Assembly: GCA_029339195.1 (NCBI GenBank)
Contig: JAPTJF010000232.1
Location: 31,373-95,372, forward strand
Length of the DNA: 64,000 bases
Origin: Micractinium sp. NFX-FRZ
Lineage: Eukaryota; Chlorophyta; Trebouxiophyceae; Chlorellales; Chlorellaceae
Direction: 5' to 3'
Made by a program: the position numbers and the translations under genes. The notes beneath the pieces were generated by a model. The model ran no database searches. It worked only from the letters and a program-made list of their open reading frames with translations, and was not told where the DNA came from. Positions 45,723 through 56,971 of the stretch are shown here, piece by piece (the stretch's first letter is position 1; every line of letters starts with the position of its first letter).

Positions 45723-46680
45723 CTAGGGCTCCACATCCACCACCACCCGAATGTCCCGCTCCAGGAAAAGGTACTGCGGAAGCAAGGGGCACGGCACCAG
45801 GCCCAGGCATTGAGGGGGCAGGCAGCACAGCAGGGCAGGGCCGGCACGGAGCAGACGCTATGAGTAAGCGACCTGCGGCCGCCGGGCGGAGCGTGTGCAC
45901 TGCTGCCGACCCATGCGCTGCTGGCCCCAAGCTGCTGCCACTGGGAGCCTATGCTGCTCTGCCGCCGCTGAGGCAGCGCCACAGCCTGCGCCAGCCCGCA
46001 CAAGCGCACCTCATCAAGCTTTTTCTGGCAGGCAGCGCAGCGGTCGATGCTGGGTGGGATTTCCTCGGGCACCCCCTCGGGCAGGTGCAGCTCCAAGTAA
46101 GGCAAGATCAGCGGCGGATATGGCCGCCCCTGTTCCAGGGCCTGCAGCCGGAGGGTGCTGATCACCTCCCACGCCTCATTCCATGCAGCCATGGCTTGGC
46201 AGGAGGCTGCCTCCCGCTGATGCACGCGCGCGCCGTCGGCGCAACACCCAAGGTCCAGCTGTAACAGGATGTCTGCATTGCGTCGCAGCAGCTGCTTCTT
46301 GGCCTGCAAGTTGCAGTGGCACCACCATGTGTTGATAGTAGCACTTCATGCGCAGCAGGCGGAGTCCAGGATCTTTGAGCGGCAAGCAGGGCCGTCGGCA
46401 CCGCCGTGTCTTGGGAGGCGGCATCGCGGGACGCATTCAGGGCAACCAGGCACAACCGCAGCAGCGGCTTCACGCTAATCACCTGGGCGGCTTGTATTCT
46501 TAGTCGCAGAGTGCGCTTGCTGAGCTCCAGAAGCCGCGCCTCGTCGCGCTGCTCCGGAGGCTTGGCCAGCTCATCGTTCCGTTCCTTGACGCTGCGGAAG
46601 AAGGCCTCGCGGTGCTCTGGAGTGCCGGGCGTTGGCTCAATGCCCAGCAGCCTTGCCAGGCCCTGCAGCAACCCGGTCAT
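45723..46680 (-). CDS. Unrecognised 180-aa protein
   Basis: Three phase-matched exons, 46680-46483, 46303-46010 and 45773-45723 (TAG). The protein is mostly helical and charged at the N-terminus (MTGLLQGLARLLGIEP; REAFFRSVKERNDELAK; LELSKRTLRLRIQAAQ). A central part has LLRRNADILLQLDLGCC and a proline-rich segment (YPPLILPYLELHLPEGVPEE), followed by a single CAAC pair (DRCAACQKKLDE) and a short tail (YLFLERDIRVVVDVEP). There is no signal peptide or membrane helix. It could be a small adaptor or a mitochondrial protein, but I recognise no family. The good splice phasing supports a real gene. Confidence 0.58.
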
Positions 46681-47948
46681 TGCTCGTTGAGGCGAGCTGG
46701 GGTCACTCGGCTGCCCAGTCGGTCCAGCGGGTCTAGAGTATGATTTAAATTGAGACAGGGGCAGATTGCCGCGCATGCCGGTCAGGGCACCCAACTCGGC
46801 GCCAGGGCGCCACCGCCAGTTTGGCAGCGGCGCGGGGAGCGCACTGCAGGAAACCTCTCCTGGCTCATGGACCCAGCACGATGCAGTGATATGGTGTGTG
46901 CTTATACGTCGGAGGTTGGGATTGAGTGAATGCACAGGCAGGAATTGGGCTGTGATCAGATGCAGCGGGGCAGCGGGGCGCTTGCTGTGTGCTGGATGAA
47001 GCCCTGCAGCCCGGTTCAATCCAAGCAAAAATGAAGACCCATGCATTAGAAGTACGGCGGCTCAGAGATTCAAGTTTGGACTAAAGTCATGGCAGGACAA
47101 GCAAGGCGTGCGGGGGACGGCAAGACCGCAGGGCTGCCCGCCAGCCTGGCAGACACCGCTGCCGGGTGCATTGCGTCAGCCGTGCTCATGGTGCGACATG
47201 CAATTCGTCGGTGGGCAAAAGCCCAGCGGTTCCAAAGAGCAGAAAGATGGTATTTTGGGCCTGCGCCGCCATTTACCGTAGGGTAGGCGGATCCGAATGG
47301 CGGCCGCCATGTAGCAGTTTTACCAGGTGGTGCAGAATCACCAGCAACAGGCGGGCCCAGCAGTTGCTGTCTACTTGGTGGCCACTGCCTACTGGCAGTA
47401 GGCAGGGTTTCATGTGGTGTGCAGATGGGAAGGGGCGGGAGGGACAGTTGTGGCAGCTCTGCAGCTGCCGCCAGCTCTGCAGGGCAAATCGGCGGCAGGT
47501 GAATTCACGAAGGTCGGGCTGGCTGGGCGTGGTTAGCAGGCAGTGAGTGGCTCAGGGCAGCACCCTGTCCCTGTCCCTATATCAAGGATATCAATTCTCT
47601 GGTGTGCCAGGGCCTGGGAAGGTCCAACGTCGGGCCTGGGGGTCTACCCACCGGCCTTGGCAGCTGCCCGGCAGCGAACTGCAAGAAACTTATGCTGGCT
47701 GTGCAATGAGCCAAGCACATTACCAGCCTGGCCTAAGCACTATAAGCATCACTTGGCGTTGGACACATCGGCAACATAGCCTCGTCAGCACGCTGACCTG
47801 CGAGCACACTCAGCAAAGCAGTAGGAGGCCACTCAGCAATGCAATAGGAGGTTACAAGGACCAGAGTGCGCCGGACACTCGTTCCCACTGTGAAGCAGCT
47901 GGGTTCATTAAGGTTACCACACGCACTCAGTGCTCCTTGCGTTTCGCA
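46681..47948. other. Divergent intergenic region
   Basis: About 1.27 kb between the unrecognised minus-strand gene and the plus-strand membrane protein. A 65-codon plus-strand open frame (47089-47286) has no support. Nothing else was recognised. Confidence 0.4.
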
Positions 47949-49435
47949 ATGGCCACTCAGTTTGTGGCCGCGGTGCCTGTGGTGGTTGGCCAGCAGCAGG
48001 GGGCAGGTGCGTCGCCTGCAGGCTGTGCCTGGGGTAGGGCCAGCCGCTGGGTCCTGGCCATCGTGTGCACCTTGGACTGGGCTGCAGTGCCTTCCCAGAC
48101 CTCGGACTGCCCCTTGGTCCTGGCAAGTGGCTGACCAGCAGCGGCTGAGCAGCAGCAGCTGAGCAGCAGCACTGTCGCCCCCTCCTCCCTGCGTCCTGCC
48201 GCCCCGCCTCTCCACAGCTGCCCGCTCCCCTGCTGCAGGCCGCCCCGGCGCTTACATCTCTGCATTGCCGCTATTCCTGCTCATGGGCGCAAGCTTTGCT
48301 GCGTGCGCCTTGCGCACCAACAGCGCCAAGGGCGTTTGGATTGGGGCCGGCGTGGGGGCCGCTGTAGCTTTCCTTGCAGCGGAGCAGCTGCGCTGGGCGG
48401 CCGGCAAGCCAGCCCTGCAGGCACTGACGGGCAGCCTCATGCTGGCATGTGGGACAGTGGCCAGCTTTGTCTGGCGCTGCACCCCCTGGTGCTCTGCGCT
48501 GGCTGGCGTGCCCCTGGCTCTGGCAGGCAAGTCATGGTCATGAGCTGCCATGGCCAGGTGTGAAGTGGATGAGTGGCGCTGCTTCACGACAGCTTCACAG
48601 CCCTGGCAATTGGGGTGCGTGACTGCCTCCAACTGCCTCACAAGTCCACTGCTTCACACCGGCGCCCACCTCCTGCTGCGACGTGGTGCAGGCGGTGCAT
48701 GCTTTGTCAGCGCCAGCGCACCCGCCGCCGCGGTGCTGCTCATCAAGGCGGCGTTTGTGGCGACTGTCATCTACTGTGCCGTCGTCGGCAGCATCTGCAT
48801 GGCGTGCACCCCAGGCGTGGTGCTGATCAGCGTGATTTTCAGCCTGGCGGCAGCACTGGCGGGCGCCATGGCCAACAGCCAGCTGTTCAACGGCCTGGCC
48901 AAGCTGCTGCTTCCCCGGGCCATCTTTGACGCCGTGCGCACCAACGGCATTCTCTCAGGTGATGCTGGGCTGGCAGGTGGTGGGCGGCCAGTTGGTTGGT
49001 CTGGGGCAGGATGCCCGCCGCTTGAGTGGCACTGCCTGGCTAAGTGCACAACAGCATGCACCTAGGGCAACAATGCGACGGCCTTGATCACCGCCGACAC
49101 CTCATAAACCTGGCTGCTGCAGGCACGCTGCTGCCCGGTGACTGGGACTGGATGCCCATTGCGCGCCTGGGCGCTGCAGGTGCGCCGCAACCGAGGGGCA
49201 GGCGGTTGTTGCGTTGCTGTGTTGATGCATGATCCCCTCTCAAGCCAGCGCATGCTGTGCACACCACGAGAGGACTCCCGAATTTCCTTCCTCCTCAACA
49301 CCCCGCTGCCGCCCTCCTCCTGCTGCTCGTGCAGTGGTGGTGCCTCTGCTGGTTGGGCTGGGGTGGCAGTTTGCGCCGATTGCCGAGGCGGTGCAGGCCT
49401 GGCTGGCAGGGGACGCCCAGGCTGGCGCCTCCTGA
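47949..49435 (+). CDS. Small multi-pass membrane protein, function unknown
   Basis: Five exons, 47949-48006, 48239-48526, 48692-48958, 49123-49179 and 49335-49435 (TGA), encode 256 aa, all phases 1. Hydrophobic segments: SALPLFLLMGASFAACAL, GVWIGAGVGAAVAFLAAE, ALTGSLMLACGTVASFVW, AAVLLIKAAFVATVIYCAVV, PGVVLISVIFSLAAALAGAM and a C-terminal VVVPLLVGLGWQFAPIAEAV. Intron 2 uses a GC donor (CAG-GCAAGT at 48527), a clear GC-AG case. The exon-4 segment TLLPGDWDWMPIARLG is the most family-like motif, but I do not recognise it. The first residues (MATQFVAAVPVVVGQQQ) could be a short targeting peptide. Confidence 0.75.
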
Positions 49436-49564
49436 TGCAGGCGCAAGCGCGCTGCTGTTCCGGTGCTTGCGACCGCCAGCTCTGGTCGCTGCTCTGCCTC
49501 ATGTCTGCAAGGCCTGGGCCGCCCACAGGAGCTGCCTGCTGCCTGCACTGGCTGCTACCAGGAT

Positions 49565-50140
49565 GCTGGCCAGGCCGGTCATTGAGCAAGCGCAACAGCT
49601 GCTGCCACCTGCCTCGAGCAGCCCTCATGCCGAGCCACCACATGCGCTGCACTCAGCTTGCTTTTGCAGTAGCTTGTGTTTGTTTTTGAGCGCTCATTCC
49701 ACCCCCCAATGCACTCTGGCTTCCAAAGTGAGAACCCCATGTCCACCCTAGCAGCGGGCACCTACAACTCCCATCCAGCCTGCCCTCTCCCTCGCTCCCT
49801 TGCCGCCTCCCATCTGAACAGGTTCGTCCCTCAAGAAGCGGCAACACTCCCGCACGTTCCCTCCCTCGCCTCCTTGCCGCCTCCTGCATCCGTTCTGAAC
49901 AGGCCCGCCCCTCAAGTGGCGGAACACTCCCATCTGTGGCATCGCCTGCCTTGCAGAAATGCAACATGTGCAGAGCGGCGGCAGATGAAAGCTTCAGGGG
50001 CAGAGACAGCTGTCGAATGATAGGGTGTCGAGGCTTGGCAGGCAGGCATCGAGGGAGGGAGGAGACAGGTGGCTGTGAAGTGGTCAGCTGGGCATCCGGT
50101 ACTGACAGTGTGTGCGTGCAAGGGGGGTGCATGTTTATTC
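49565..50140. repeat. Dispersed repeat, copy 2 (3' flank of the membrane-protein gene)
   Basis: Collinear with 43480-43990. This copy carries an internal tandem duplication of about 75 bp (CTTGCCGCCTCC...GAACAGG...CCCTCAAG...CGG.AACACTCCC repeated at about 49797-49850 and 49866-49930). It starts about 130 bp past the stop at 49435, the same relative position as copy 1. Confidence 0.85.
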
Positions 50141-50233
50141 AGCGAGGAGATCAGTTCACCTTTCAGCTGCAAGCAAGAAGCACAGAAGCGCCAGGCATGC
50201 CAGCCAGGGGCAAGGACCGCGGGCGGATGTGAA

Positions 50234-52701
50234 TCACACGTTGCGCAGCCACCGTGCACGCAGCGCGCGCCGCCGCTCCTGCTGCTGCTGCGGCTGCGGC
50301 TGCTGCCCCGGCTGGGAGGCCGCAATGTTGAGCAGAAGCTGCAGGGCTGCGTCGTACACCACTGGCAGGGAGTGCACGCCATCGGTGCTGCACTCTTCTC
50401 CACAAGAGCGGGTGAGCGGGAACAGGTCCAAAAGAGAGAAGGGGCCGCCGGGGGACAGCAGGCCGGCCTACAAAGGGGCCGTGGCAGTGGAGCAGGGTGC
50501 GGGGTGTGTCAGCAGGGAGCGAGGCAGGTTGAAGCACCGGCAAGGAAGGCAGTGGGGCCACTGGCGGCAGGGCTGCTGGCGGGGCGTGCAAAGCACGCGC
50601 CTGGTGGGGCACCCAGCACCCACCACCCAGTGCACGTGCCACACCCGGCACACCCAAACCTCGCATGCCCCTGGGCATCACAAGAGAGGCCCTCTCACTC
50701 TTCCCGGCTCCCAACACTGGTCACCACAACGCCGCCACACACACCTGCTCTATGGCCGCATTGTAGGCGTCCAGGTTGGCGGGCGTCATGTTCCGCTGCT
50801 TCTGCGCCGTCTTCATTCGGTTGGGGTACATCTCCGTGCCGCTGGTCAGCACCAGGCGGGGGCCCGCACTTGCGCCGCTGCCGCTGCCGCCGTCACCGCC
50901 CGACGTGTCAGCTGAGCTGGCGGCGTACCCGGCTGCAGCGTCTTTGAGCCGCCCCAGCCGCTGCTGGAAATCTGCCGCCTCTGTGAAGTGCAGGAGGTGC
51001 CAGAGGGTGGTGCTGAAGACAGCCAGTGAGGGGGCCTGCTGCGCAGCGCCCGCACCTTGGTCTTGGCCGTGCAGCTGCCGCCGCCGACGCGCCCCCGACT
51101 TCCCGGCCTCGCCACCCTGCTGCTGCTGCTGCTGCTGCTCTGCCTGCTGCTGCTCTGCCTGCTGCTGCTCCGTCTGCTGCTGCTCTTGCTGCGGCTGCTC
51201 CTGCTGCTGCTGCTCCCCCTCTTCTGCCGCAGCAGCCGCCTCCCCTTGCTTCGCCTCTTCCGCAGGCGCTGCCCCTGCCGTCTTGCGCTGCTGCTGCTGC
51301 TGCTGCTGCCCCTGGCCGCCCAGCTGGCCCCCTGCCAGAAGAGCCGTCAGGTTCTCTGGGTAGGGGGCCCAGAAGAAGTCAAGGGAGATGCCGCCCTCAA
51401 GGGTGTGGTGGAAGTCCGCATGCCCAACCACGATGCCCTGACCTGCGGCAAAGTAACACAGTGTGTTGTCTGTATAATGTTTGGCTTGAATGCGGCAGAG
51501 GGAGGCGTGGGATTGCTGTGCAATAGTGGACGTCGGCGCGCATGCATGCATGCCCCACCTCTTGTGCCCTGCCCCAGCGGTGCACGCACAGCAGGGCAGC
51601 ACTTGGGTGCGTGGGCGCGCTGTGGCAGCGGGTGGGCCGGGGCAGCAGCAGGCGGCGCTTTCACCGGCACAGCGTTGCGGTTGTGTGCCAACCAGGGGGC
51701 GGAGCAGAGCGGAGCCGCTGCAACTGCTGGATCACGCCTTGGCAGTGCCGCACCACACGGCAGCAACAAGAGCCAGCAGGGCGGGTGCTCAAAGGCAAGC
51801 GTAGAGGCAACCTCTTTGCTGCAGCAACCATGCTGGGCTTCCCCCCCTATGACGTGCCTGGCGTCCCCAGCAGGCGCAGCACCGCTCCATACAGGTTGCG
51901 TGCAATCGAGTCGCCAGCAAACACCAGGCGCTTGCCCGCCAGCAGGGCACGCGCCTCGCTGGCGCCCAGTCGGCGCGCGCCGCAGCTCTGTGCGGCGCTG
52001 CCAAAGCGCCAGTGCCGCTGCGGCACGTCATCGCAGGTTGCAAACTCGGTGCGGGTGGCTTCGGTGCACCTGTTGGGGGGCGGGGGACGGGGGGCTGAAA
52101 GGCGGTTGGGAGCGCGGTGAAAGCAAAGCAGGTGCGGGTTGGGCAGGGCCGCGGGTGGCATGCTGTGATTCAGGCCGTGGTGGTGGTGGGCTTTATAGCA
52201 GCAGCATAAGCGTGCAGGGGGCCAAGAGTGCCGCAGTCTGAACCAGCGCTCATGCAGCGCTGTGCCGGCAAGCGGGAGACGGGCAGGCAAAGGGCCTGGG
52301 GGGGAAGTAGGGGGAGGGGCCTGTTATGCCTTACCTGACCGTCTGAAAGGCATCGGTCCAGCTTCCCTGTGACAGGGCGTAGCTGCAGTCGGAGCCCTTG
52401 AATTCATGGAAGCCCCCCGACCGCCTGCGCAATCACGGCAGTACAACCGGGCGCCCAGGGGAAACAGGGTCGGTTGGGGCGGCGGCGGGGGTGGCACGGG
52501 GCGGCGCAACTGCAGCATCAGGCTGGCGAGGCGCGTGCATGCAGGCCTGACGACTATGCTGCGGCACCCATATCATCGTAATCACCGTGTGATGGGCGGC
52601 CGGATGAGGAAGAGCGGGCCGGCTCCCCAGGCGGCGGCAGCAAAGAGCGCCCAGACTGCGGCGACCGCCGCCGCCAGTGCCACCACCTTGCGGGCGGACA
52701 T
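50234..52701 (-). CDS. PC-esterase/SGNH-type esterase with N-terminal membrane anchor
   Basis: Five exons, 52701-52586, 52424-52335, 52069-51858, 51442-50745 and 50467-50234, encode 449 aa. An N-terminal signal anchor (VVALAAAVAAVWALFAAAAW) leads into a Cys-bearing segment (SDCSYALSQGSWTDAFQ). The block-I motif is RLVFAGDSIARNLYG (Ser123). HADFHHTLEGGISLDFFWAP and LVLTSGTEMYPNR follow, and the Asp/His pair is STDGVHSLPVVYD (Asp401, His404). This is the layout of PC-esterases (trichome-birefringence-like and CASD1-type polysaccharide or sialic O-acetyltransferases/esterases) of the secretory pathway. A Gln/Glu/Ala insert of about 65 residues sits inside the catalytic domain (about 51320-51120). 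Intron 3 has a GC donor (GCACGT). Confidence 0.85.
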
Positions 52702-53052
52702 GGGGTCTTCTGCACCGCTTGCAGATGCTCCACCGGCGTGCCCAGGGCTCTGGGCGTGGGCTGCCGCTGCTCCTGGGCTGGGCGCCTCCGTCCTCGGGCT
52801 GGGATGGTCTGACGGGGTTTTGCGAGGCGTCAAGCGCCTTGCAGGCGAGATGCCAAGCATGCTTGTTGCAAAGCACTAGGTGCCAGGCTGTGCGGGGGCC
52901 AGAAAGGAATTCCCTCTTGCGCCACGGTGGCTCGAAAATGCACGTGGGCAGGATGGCCTTTGCAGCCGTGCTCAATCATTCTGCACGCCAATCCTTCTGC
53001 ACATAGCTGACAGGCGTGTGCGCCGGTGCTTGCTGTAATAGAGCCCTAACAA

Positions 53053-54452
53053 ATGCCGCGGCGCAAAACGCAGCGCTCTGACAGCGATAGCGACAGCTCA
53101 CAGGATGAAGGGCAGCTGGACATAGCGCTATACACGTCTCTGCAGCTGGAGGCGGCCCTCCGGCGCCCCACCGACTTTGCCACCGCCGCCGCCGAGCTCG
53201 CCACTCTGTTGCGGCACTGCTATGCCGGCGGCCGCTGTGCCAAGCAGGTGCAGGCAGCAATGGTTCAGGATTTGGCACTGGCCATAGAGAGCTGCGACAG
53301 GTGAGCAGGGCCTGGCTGACGTTCTCGTGCTGCCGCTGCCTGGGTTAGTCGTCTGCAACCGCAGGTTGCTTACTTCTGCCAATCTGCCAAGCATACGCCC
53401 ATTCGCACCTCCTACCTGCTTTCCTTGGCAACGCCTGTGCAGCCGCCTGCAGAGCCGTGCATCGCTAGCAGCATTGATGGAGGCAGCTGAGCGGCAGCTG
53501 CCCCAGGCCAAGCGCAACGCCCTTCTACGGCAGTACCGCCGCAGCAGCGTGCAGCTGCGGCGGCGGGAGCGGCGGCAGGGCGGCAGCGGCGGCGGCGGGG
53601 GTGCATCCGATGATGACGATGAGGGGCAGGAGGAGGTGCCTGCCTCTTTTGCAGCCCTCCCTGTAGATGTGGTGGCGCAAGTGCTGAGGTGAGCAGACAG
53701 ATGCCTGGCAGTGCTCGTCTTTTCACGTGCACAGGCACATGCTGCACTTTGAGAAAGCAGTGCACGGAAGGGAGCACCCGCAATCATGTGCCTGTGGCAG
53801 CAGCCCCATGTGTGGTGCACCATGAAGCAATGCGCACCCCTGTGTAAACTACACAGTCACCCTGGCCTGCTACAACACCCCCTTTCTCGCCTGCTCTACT
53901 TTCTTAACACTCTGCCGCCCCCTCTCTGCCCTGCCGCCCCGCCGCAGGTATTTGGACCCCGTCACCCTGGGCAGGGCATCCTGCGTGTGCCAAGAGTGGC
54001 GGGCCGCAGCTACTGACGACGCGCTGTGGCAGCCGCACTGCTCAGCGCTTGCAGCAGCAGGCCCCAGGCTCGGGCGGGCAGCACCCGGGAGAGCGGGGGG
54101 CACACAGCCACACCCCAGCGGTGCACCACAGCAGCAGCAGCAACATCAGGCAGGCGATGCCAGCGGCAGCGGCAGCTACCGGCGCCGGTTTGCTGTACTG
54201 GCAGCGCAGCACCCAGAGCGGCTGCTGCCCTGGCGCACCAACCGAGTGCTTCTCAGCGGGCGGCTGGCCTGGCTGGCGCCTGGGCAGCAGCTGCCCGCCA
54301 GGTGCCGCCACGTCAGCGCGGCAGCGGCGCTAGCCTACTGCCGACGTGGGGGCAGGCTCGGTGCAGGCGGGGGCAGCAGTAGCGGCTGCAGCAGCGACAG
54401 TGATGGTGAGCAAGCGGAGCTCACTCGGGGCCTGCGCTTCTGGCACATGTGA
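53053..54452 (+). CDS. F-box protein
   Basis: Three exons, 53053-53300, 53443-53688 and 53948-54452 (TGA), give 332 aa. The N-terminus is acidic and Ser-rich (SDSDSDSSQDEG), then a helical region (LYTSLQLEAALRRPTDFATA). The F-box spans the exon 2-3 junction: ASFAALPVDVVAQVLR followed by YLDPVTLGRASCVCQEWRAA and DDALWQPHC. This is the SKP1-binding fold of SCF ubiquitin ligases. The C-terminal region has a poly-Gln run and a short globular piece (FAVLAAQHPERLLPWRTNR) but no Kelch, LRR or WD repeats, so the substrate is unknown. It shares a roughly 350-bp divergent promoter with the PC-esterase. TGTAA at 54546 is a likely poly(A) signal. Confidence 0.85.
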
Positions 54453-55022
54453 CTGCTGCTGCCTCCAAAATAACTCGTGCAGATTAAATATAAATAAAAC
54501 ACGATGTTGACTCCCTAAAGCCGGCGGTGCCTTGCAGTGGAATGCTGTAAACACTACCCTAAATTAAGCACTTGGTGCTGCTGGCTTGCTGGGGAATCGC
54601 TGCCGCCGCCATTGCTGCCGCTGCCACCGCTGCCGCTGCTTCCCCTGCTGCTGGGCTGTTCTCCTGCCTGGTTGACCGCTCGCTGTAGGGGAGAGCAAGG
54701 AAGGAAATGTGGCGCTCCCCAGTGCTGGACGTTGCTAGTGATCCTGGCCTGACGCCATCTGGGCTGCAGAGTGAGGTTTACAGGGTGCCTGTCTGAAGCG
54801 TGTGCGCAGGGCCAGGCAGGGTGGGGTGCAAAGTGCGGGAGCGTGGGGCAAAGGAGCAAAGGAATCGGGTCGTCAAGAGAGTGAGCAGGGGAGTGTCAGA
54901 GCAGGAAAGCAAGTGGGTCTAAGGGCAGGGGTACCGCAGGAGCAGCCGCCGGGTCACGCCGCACATCAGTCAAGGCAGGAGGGCACAATTTCCGGCTCGT
55001 GACGCCAGCCGGATGCGGTGCA
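54453..55022. other. Convergent 3' spacer (F-box / U1C)
   Basis: Holds both 3' UTRs. A minus-strand TGTAA (TTACA at 54778-54782) is a possible U1C signal. No coding segment. Confidence 0.45.
54546..54550 (+). terminator. TGTAA polyadenylation signal, F-box gene
   Basis: TGTAA 94 nt past the stop codon, preceded by an AT-rich stretch (AATATAAATAAAAC) that is rare in this window. Confidence 0.55.
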
Positions 55023-56355
55023 CTACTGCCGCGGCGGCCCGCCCCCTTGCATCGGCGGCATGCCCCCCGGCGGCCCCATGTGCGGCGGCATGCCTGCAAG
55101 GAGCGGCGCCGAAAGGAGGGGCGCGGAGTGACGTAGACGTCAAGCAGCAGCCCCAAACAGAGCCGAGAACACCGGGGAATATGCATCGACACGGCCTCGG
55201 CGTCGGCGGTGTGCACGCCCCGCTGCCGCCCGCCATCGTAGCCAGACATCTCCTTGCTGTGCCGCTGCCTGCCCAGCGAAGTGACATACCAACAACTCAA
55301 GCTGCGTCAAAAAGAGGCCCCCATCGCGCCCATGCCATGACCCCACCCACCTGGCGGGCCGCCCATGTGCGGCGGCATCCCCGGCCGCATGCCGTGCGGC
55401 CCCCCCATGTGCGGCGGCATGCCCGGCCGCGGCCCCATCATGTGCGGCGGCGGCATGCCTGCAGGAAGGCGAAGAAAGGAGAGGCGGAGGGCGAATCGGT
55501 GGCAGGAAGGGTGATCTGTGCATGCAGAGGGAGACGGCGGCAGCATCAACCACTGGGGCCAACACTGGCAGGGTCAAGGCAGCTGGAGGGCGGGCAGCTC
55601 TCCGACAGCTGCTGACCCAGCACCCAGCTTGCCTGGTATGCCCGGCGGCCGCATGCCCGGCGGCCCCATGAAGGGCGGCGGGAAGCCAGGCCGCGCAAAG
55701 CCGGGTGGCGGGAAGCCTGGCCGCATGCCCGGCGGGGGCATAAAGCCAGGCCGCATCGGGCCGCCCGGCCCGCCCGGGCCACCCATCTGCAATGGTGCGG
55801 GCAGAAAGGGAGTACGGATGAGTTTGGTGCCCGAAGCAGGCGACAAAGGCTCAACAGGAATGCCGCACCAGCTCAGCAACGTGCTGCATCCGCCACCGGC
55901 AGCGGACCGCCCGCCGCCTGCCGCCGCCGACGCGCACCCTCTGGAAGTCCATGACCTGCTGGTCAATCGTGCCCTGCGCTGCGTCTTGGAACTGCAGGCA
56001 GGGGGATAGAAGCGGCGCGAGAGCGGCGATGAGCGCGCACTGCTGCAGCACGCTTCCTGCAGGCCCCCTTCGACAGCAATCACGCCCTCACCAGCAGGTA
56101 GTAGGCCTTCACATTGGACTTGTGCTTGTAGCCTGTGTTGTGCTGCTTGCGCACCGCCGGCGAGTCGTGGGTCTGCGGCAGGAGGGGCGATGGGGGCACG
56201 GGGGCTCAGAGATGTGCTCTACGTGCAGCCGAAAGCAGTAGGAGGGCGCTGAAACTCGGCGCCGAGGCCCCTGGCCACTTGGGACCGCCAAGAGCAGCGT
56301 GTTTTGCCAAACTCACGAGGTAGGCATCGCAGTAGTCGCAGTAGTATCTGACCAT
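55023..56355 (-). CDS. U1C: U1 small nuclear ribonucleoprotein C
   Basis: Six exons, 56355-56317, 56172-56092, 55991-55938, 55786-55633, 55458-55351 and 55093-55023 (TAG), encode 168 aa. The N-terminus is the diagnostic U1-type C2H2 zinc finger: MVRYYCDYCDAYL, then THDSPAVRKQHNTGYKHKSN (Cys6, Cys9, His24, His30), and a helix (FQDAAQGTIDQQVMDFQ). The rest is Pro/Gly/Met-rich (GFMPPPGMRPGFPPPG; GMPPHMGGPHGMRPGM) as in all U1C proteins. It stabilises pairing of U1 snRNA with the 5' splice site, which fits a genome full of variant donors. The last three exons are internally repetitive and begin with near-identical acceptors. Intron 4 uses a GC donor (CCAG-GCAAGC at 55632). Confidence 0.96.
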
Positions 56356-56971
56356 CGTGTAAACGTCGCCAGAGAGAGGGCGGAGGAGTCCTTGGGCGCA
56401 AATGAGGCGCTCCCTGCTGGCGGCGCCGCTGCCGCCGCCACGCGGTGCTCCACCCAAATTTGTGTCGTTATTACTAGGCACTGAGAAGTCGGCTTGTCTA
56501 ATGTTGGAATCACTGCTTGGTGCAGCTTGTACCGGCAGGGGGAGCAGTGACCAGTTATTACAGAACCAGCCAGGGCCCACCGACGTCGCTGCCCGCGTGG
56601 CGGGCACCAAGGCGCCGGGTGGCACATCCAGCCAAGTCAAGCTAGCTCGCCTGCCCCTGTACCTCACGCCTCTCTTTAAGAACCTACACCGACTTTTGGA
56701 TACGTCAGCGATAGGGTTCGAGCCTCGCTAGTGCCCTCCCCACTTCCAAACGTCACCCGACCTCGAGGTGGGGCTGCGTCAAGCTCAAGAAAGCGTTAAC
56801 AGGCTTGGCGCGCCGCTGCCCTAGATGGGACGTGGCCTGCAGCGGAGCAGGGCGGGGAGAGGAGCGGCAACGGCCGCCCCGCCGTTGGGGCGACAGAGCG
56901 GCGGCGGGATTGAGCGTCACGACTCACCCTCTCCCACCTGACCCCTTGTTTCAGTTTCAGCCCACGCAGCC
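56356..56971. other. Divergent promoter region (U1C / phosphatase 1)
   Basis: About 615 bp between opposite-strand starts. A B-box-like GGTTCGAGCC at about 56717 lies in a weak hairpin but no tRNA can be folded. No other feature. Confidence 0.45.

Noticed and set aside
47089..47286. Small plus-strand open frame in the 46.7-47.9-kb intergenic region
   Set aside because: 65 codons, no conserved motif, lies in a divergent promoter. It could at most be an upstream ORF.
56700..56760. GGTTCGAGCC, a B-box-like string suggesting a tRNA
   Set aside because: No acceptor or anticodon stem can be folded around it. Only a 5-bp hairpin forms.
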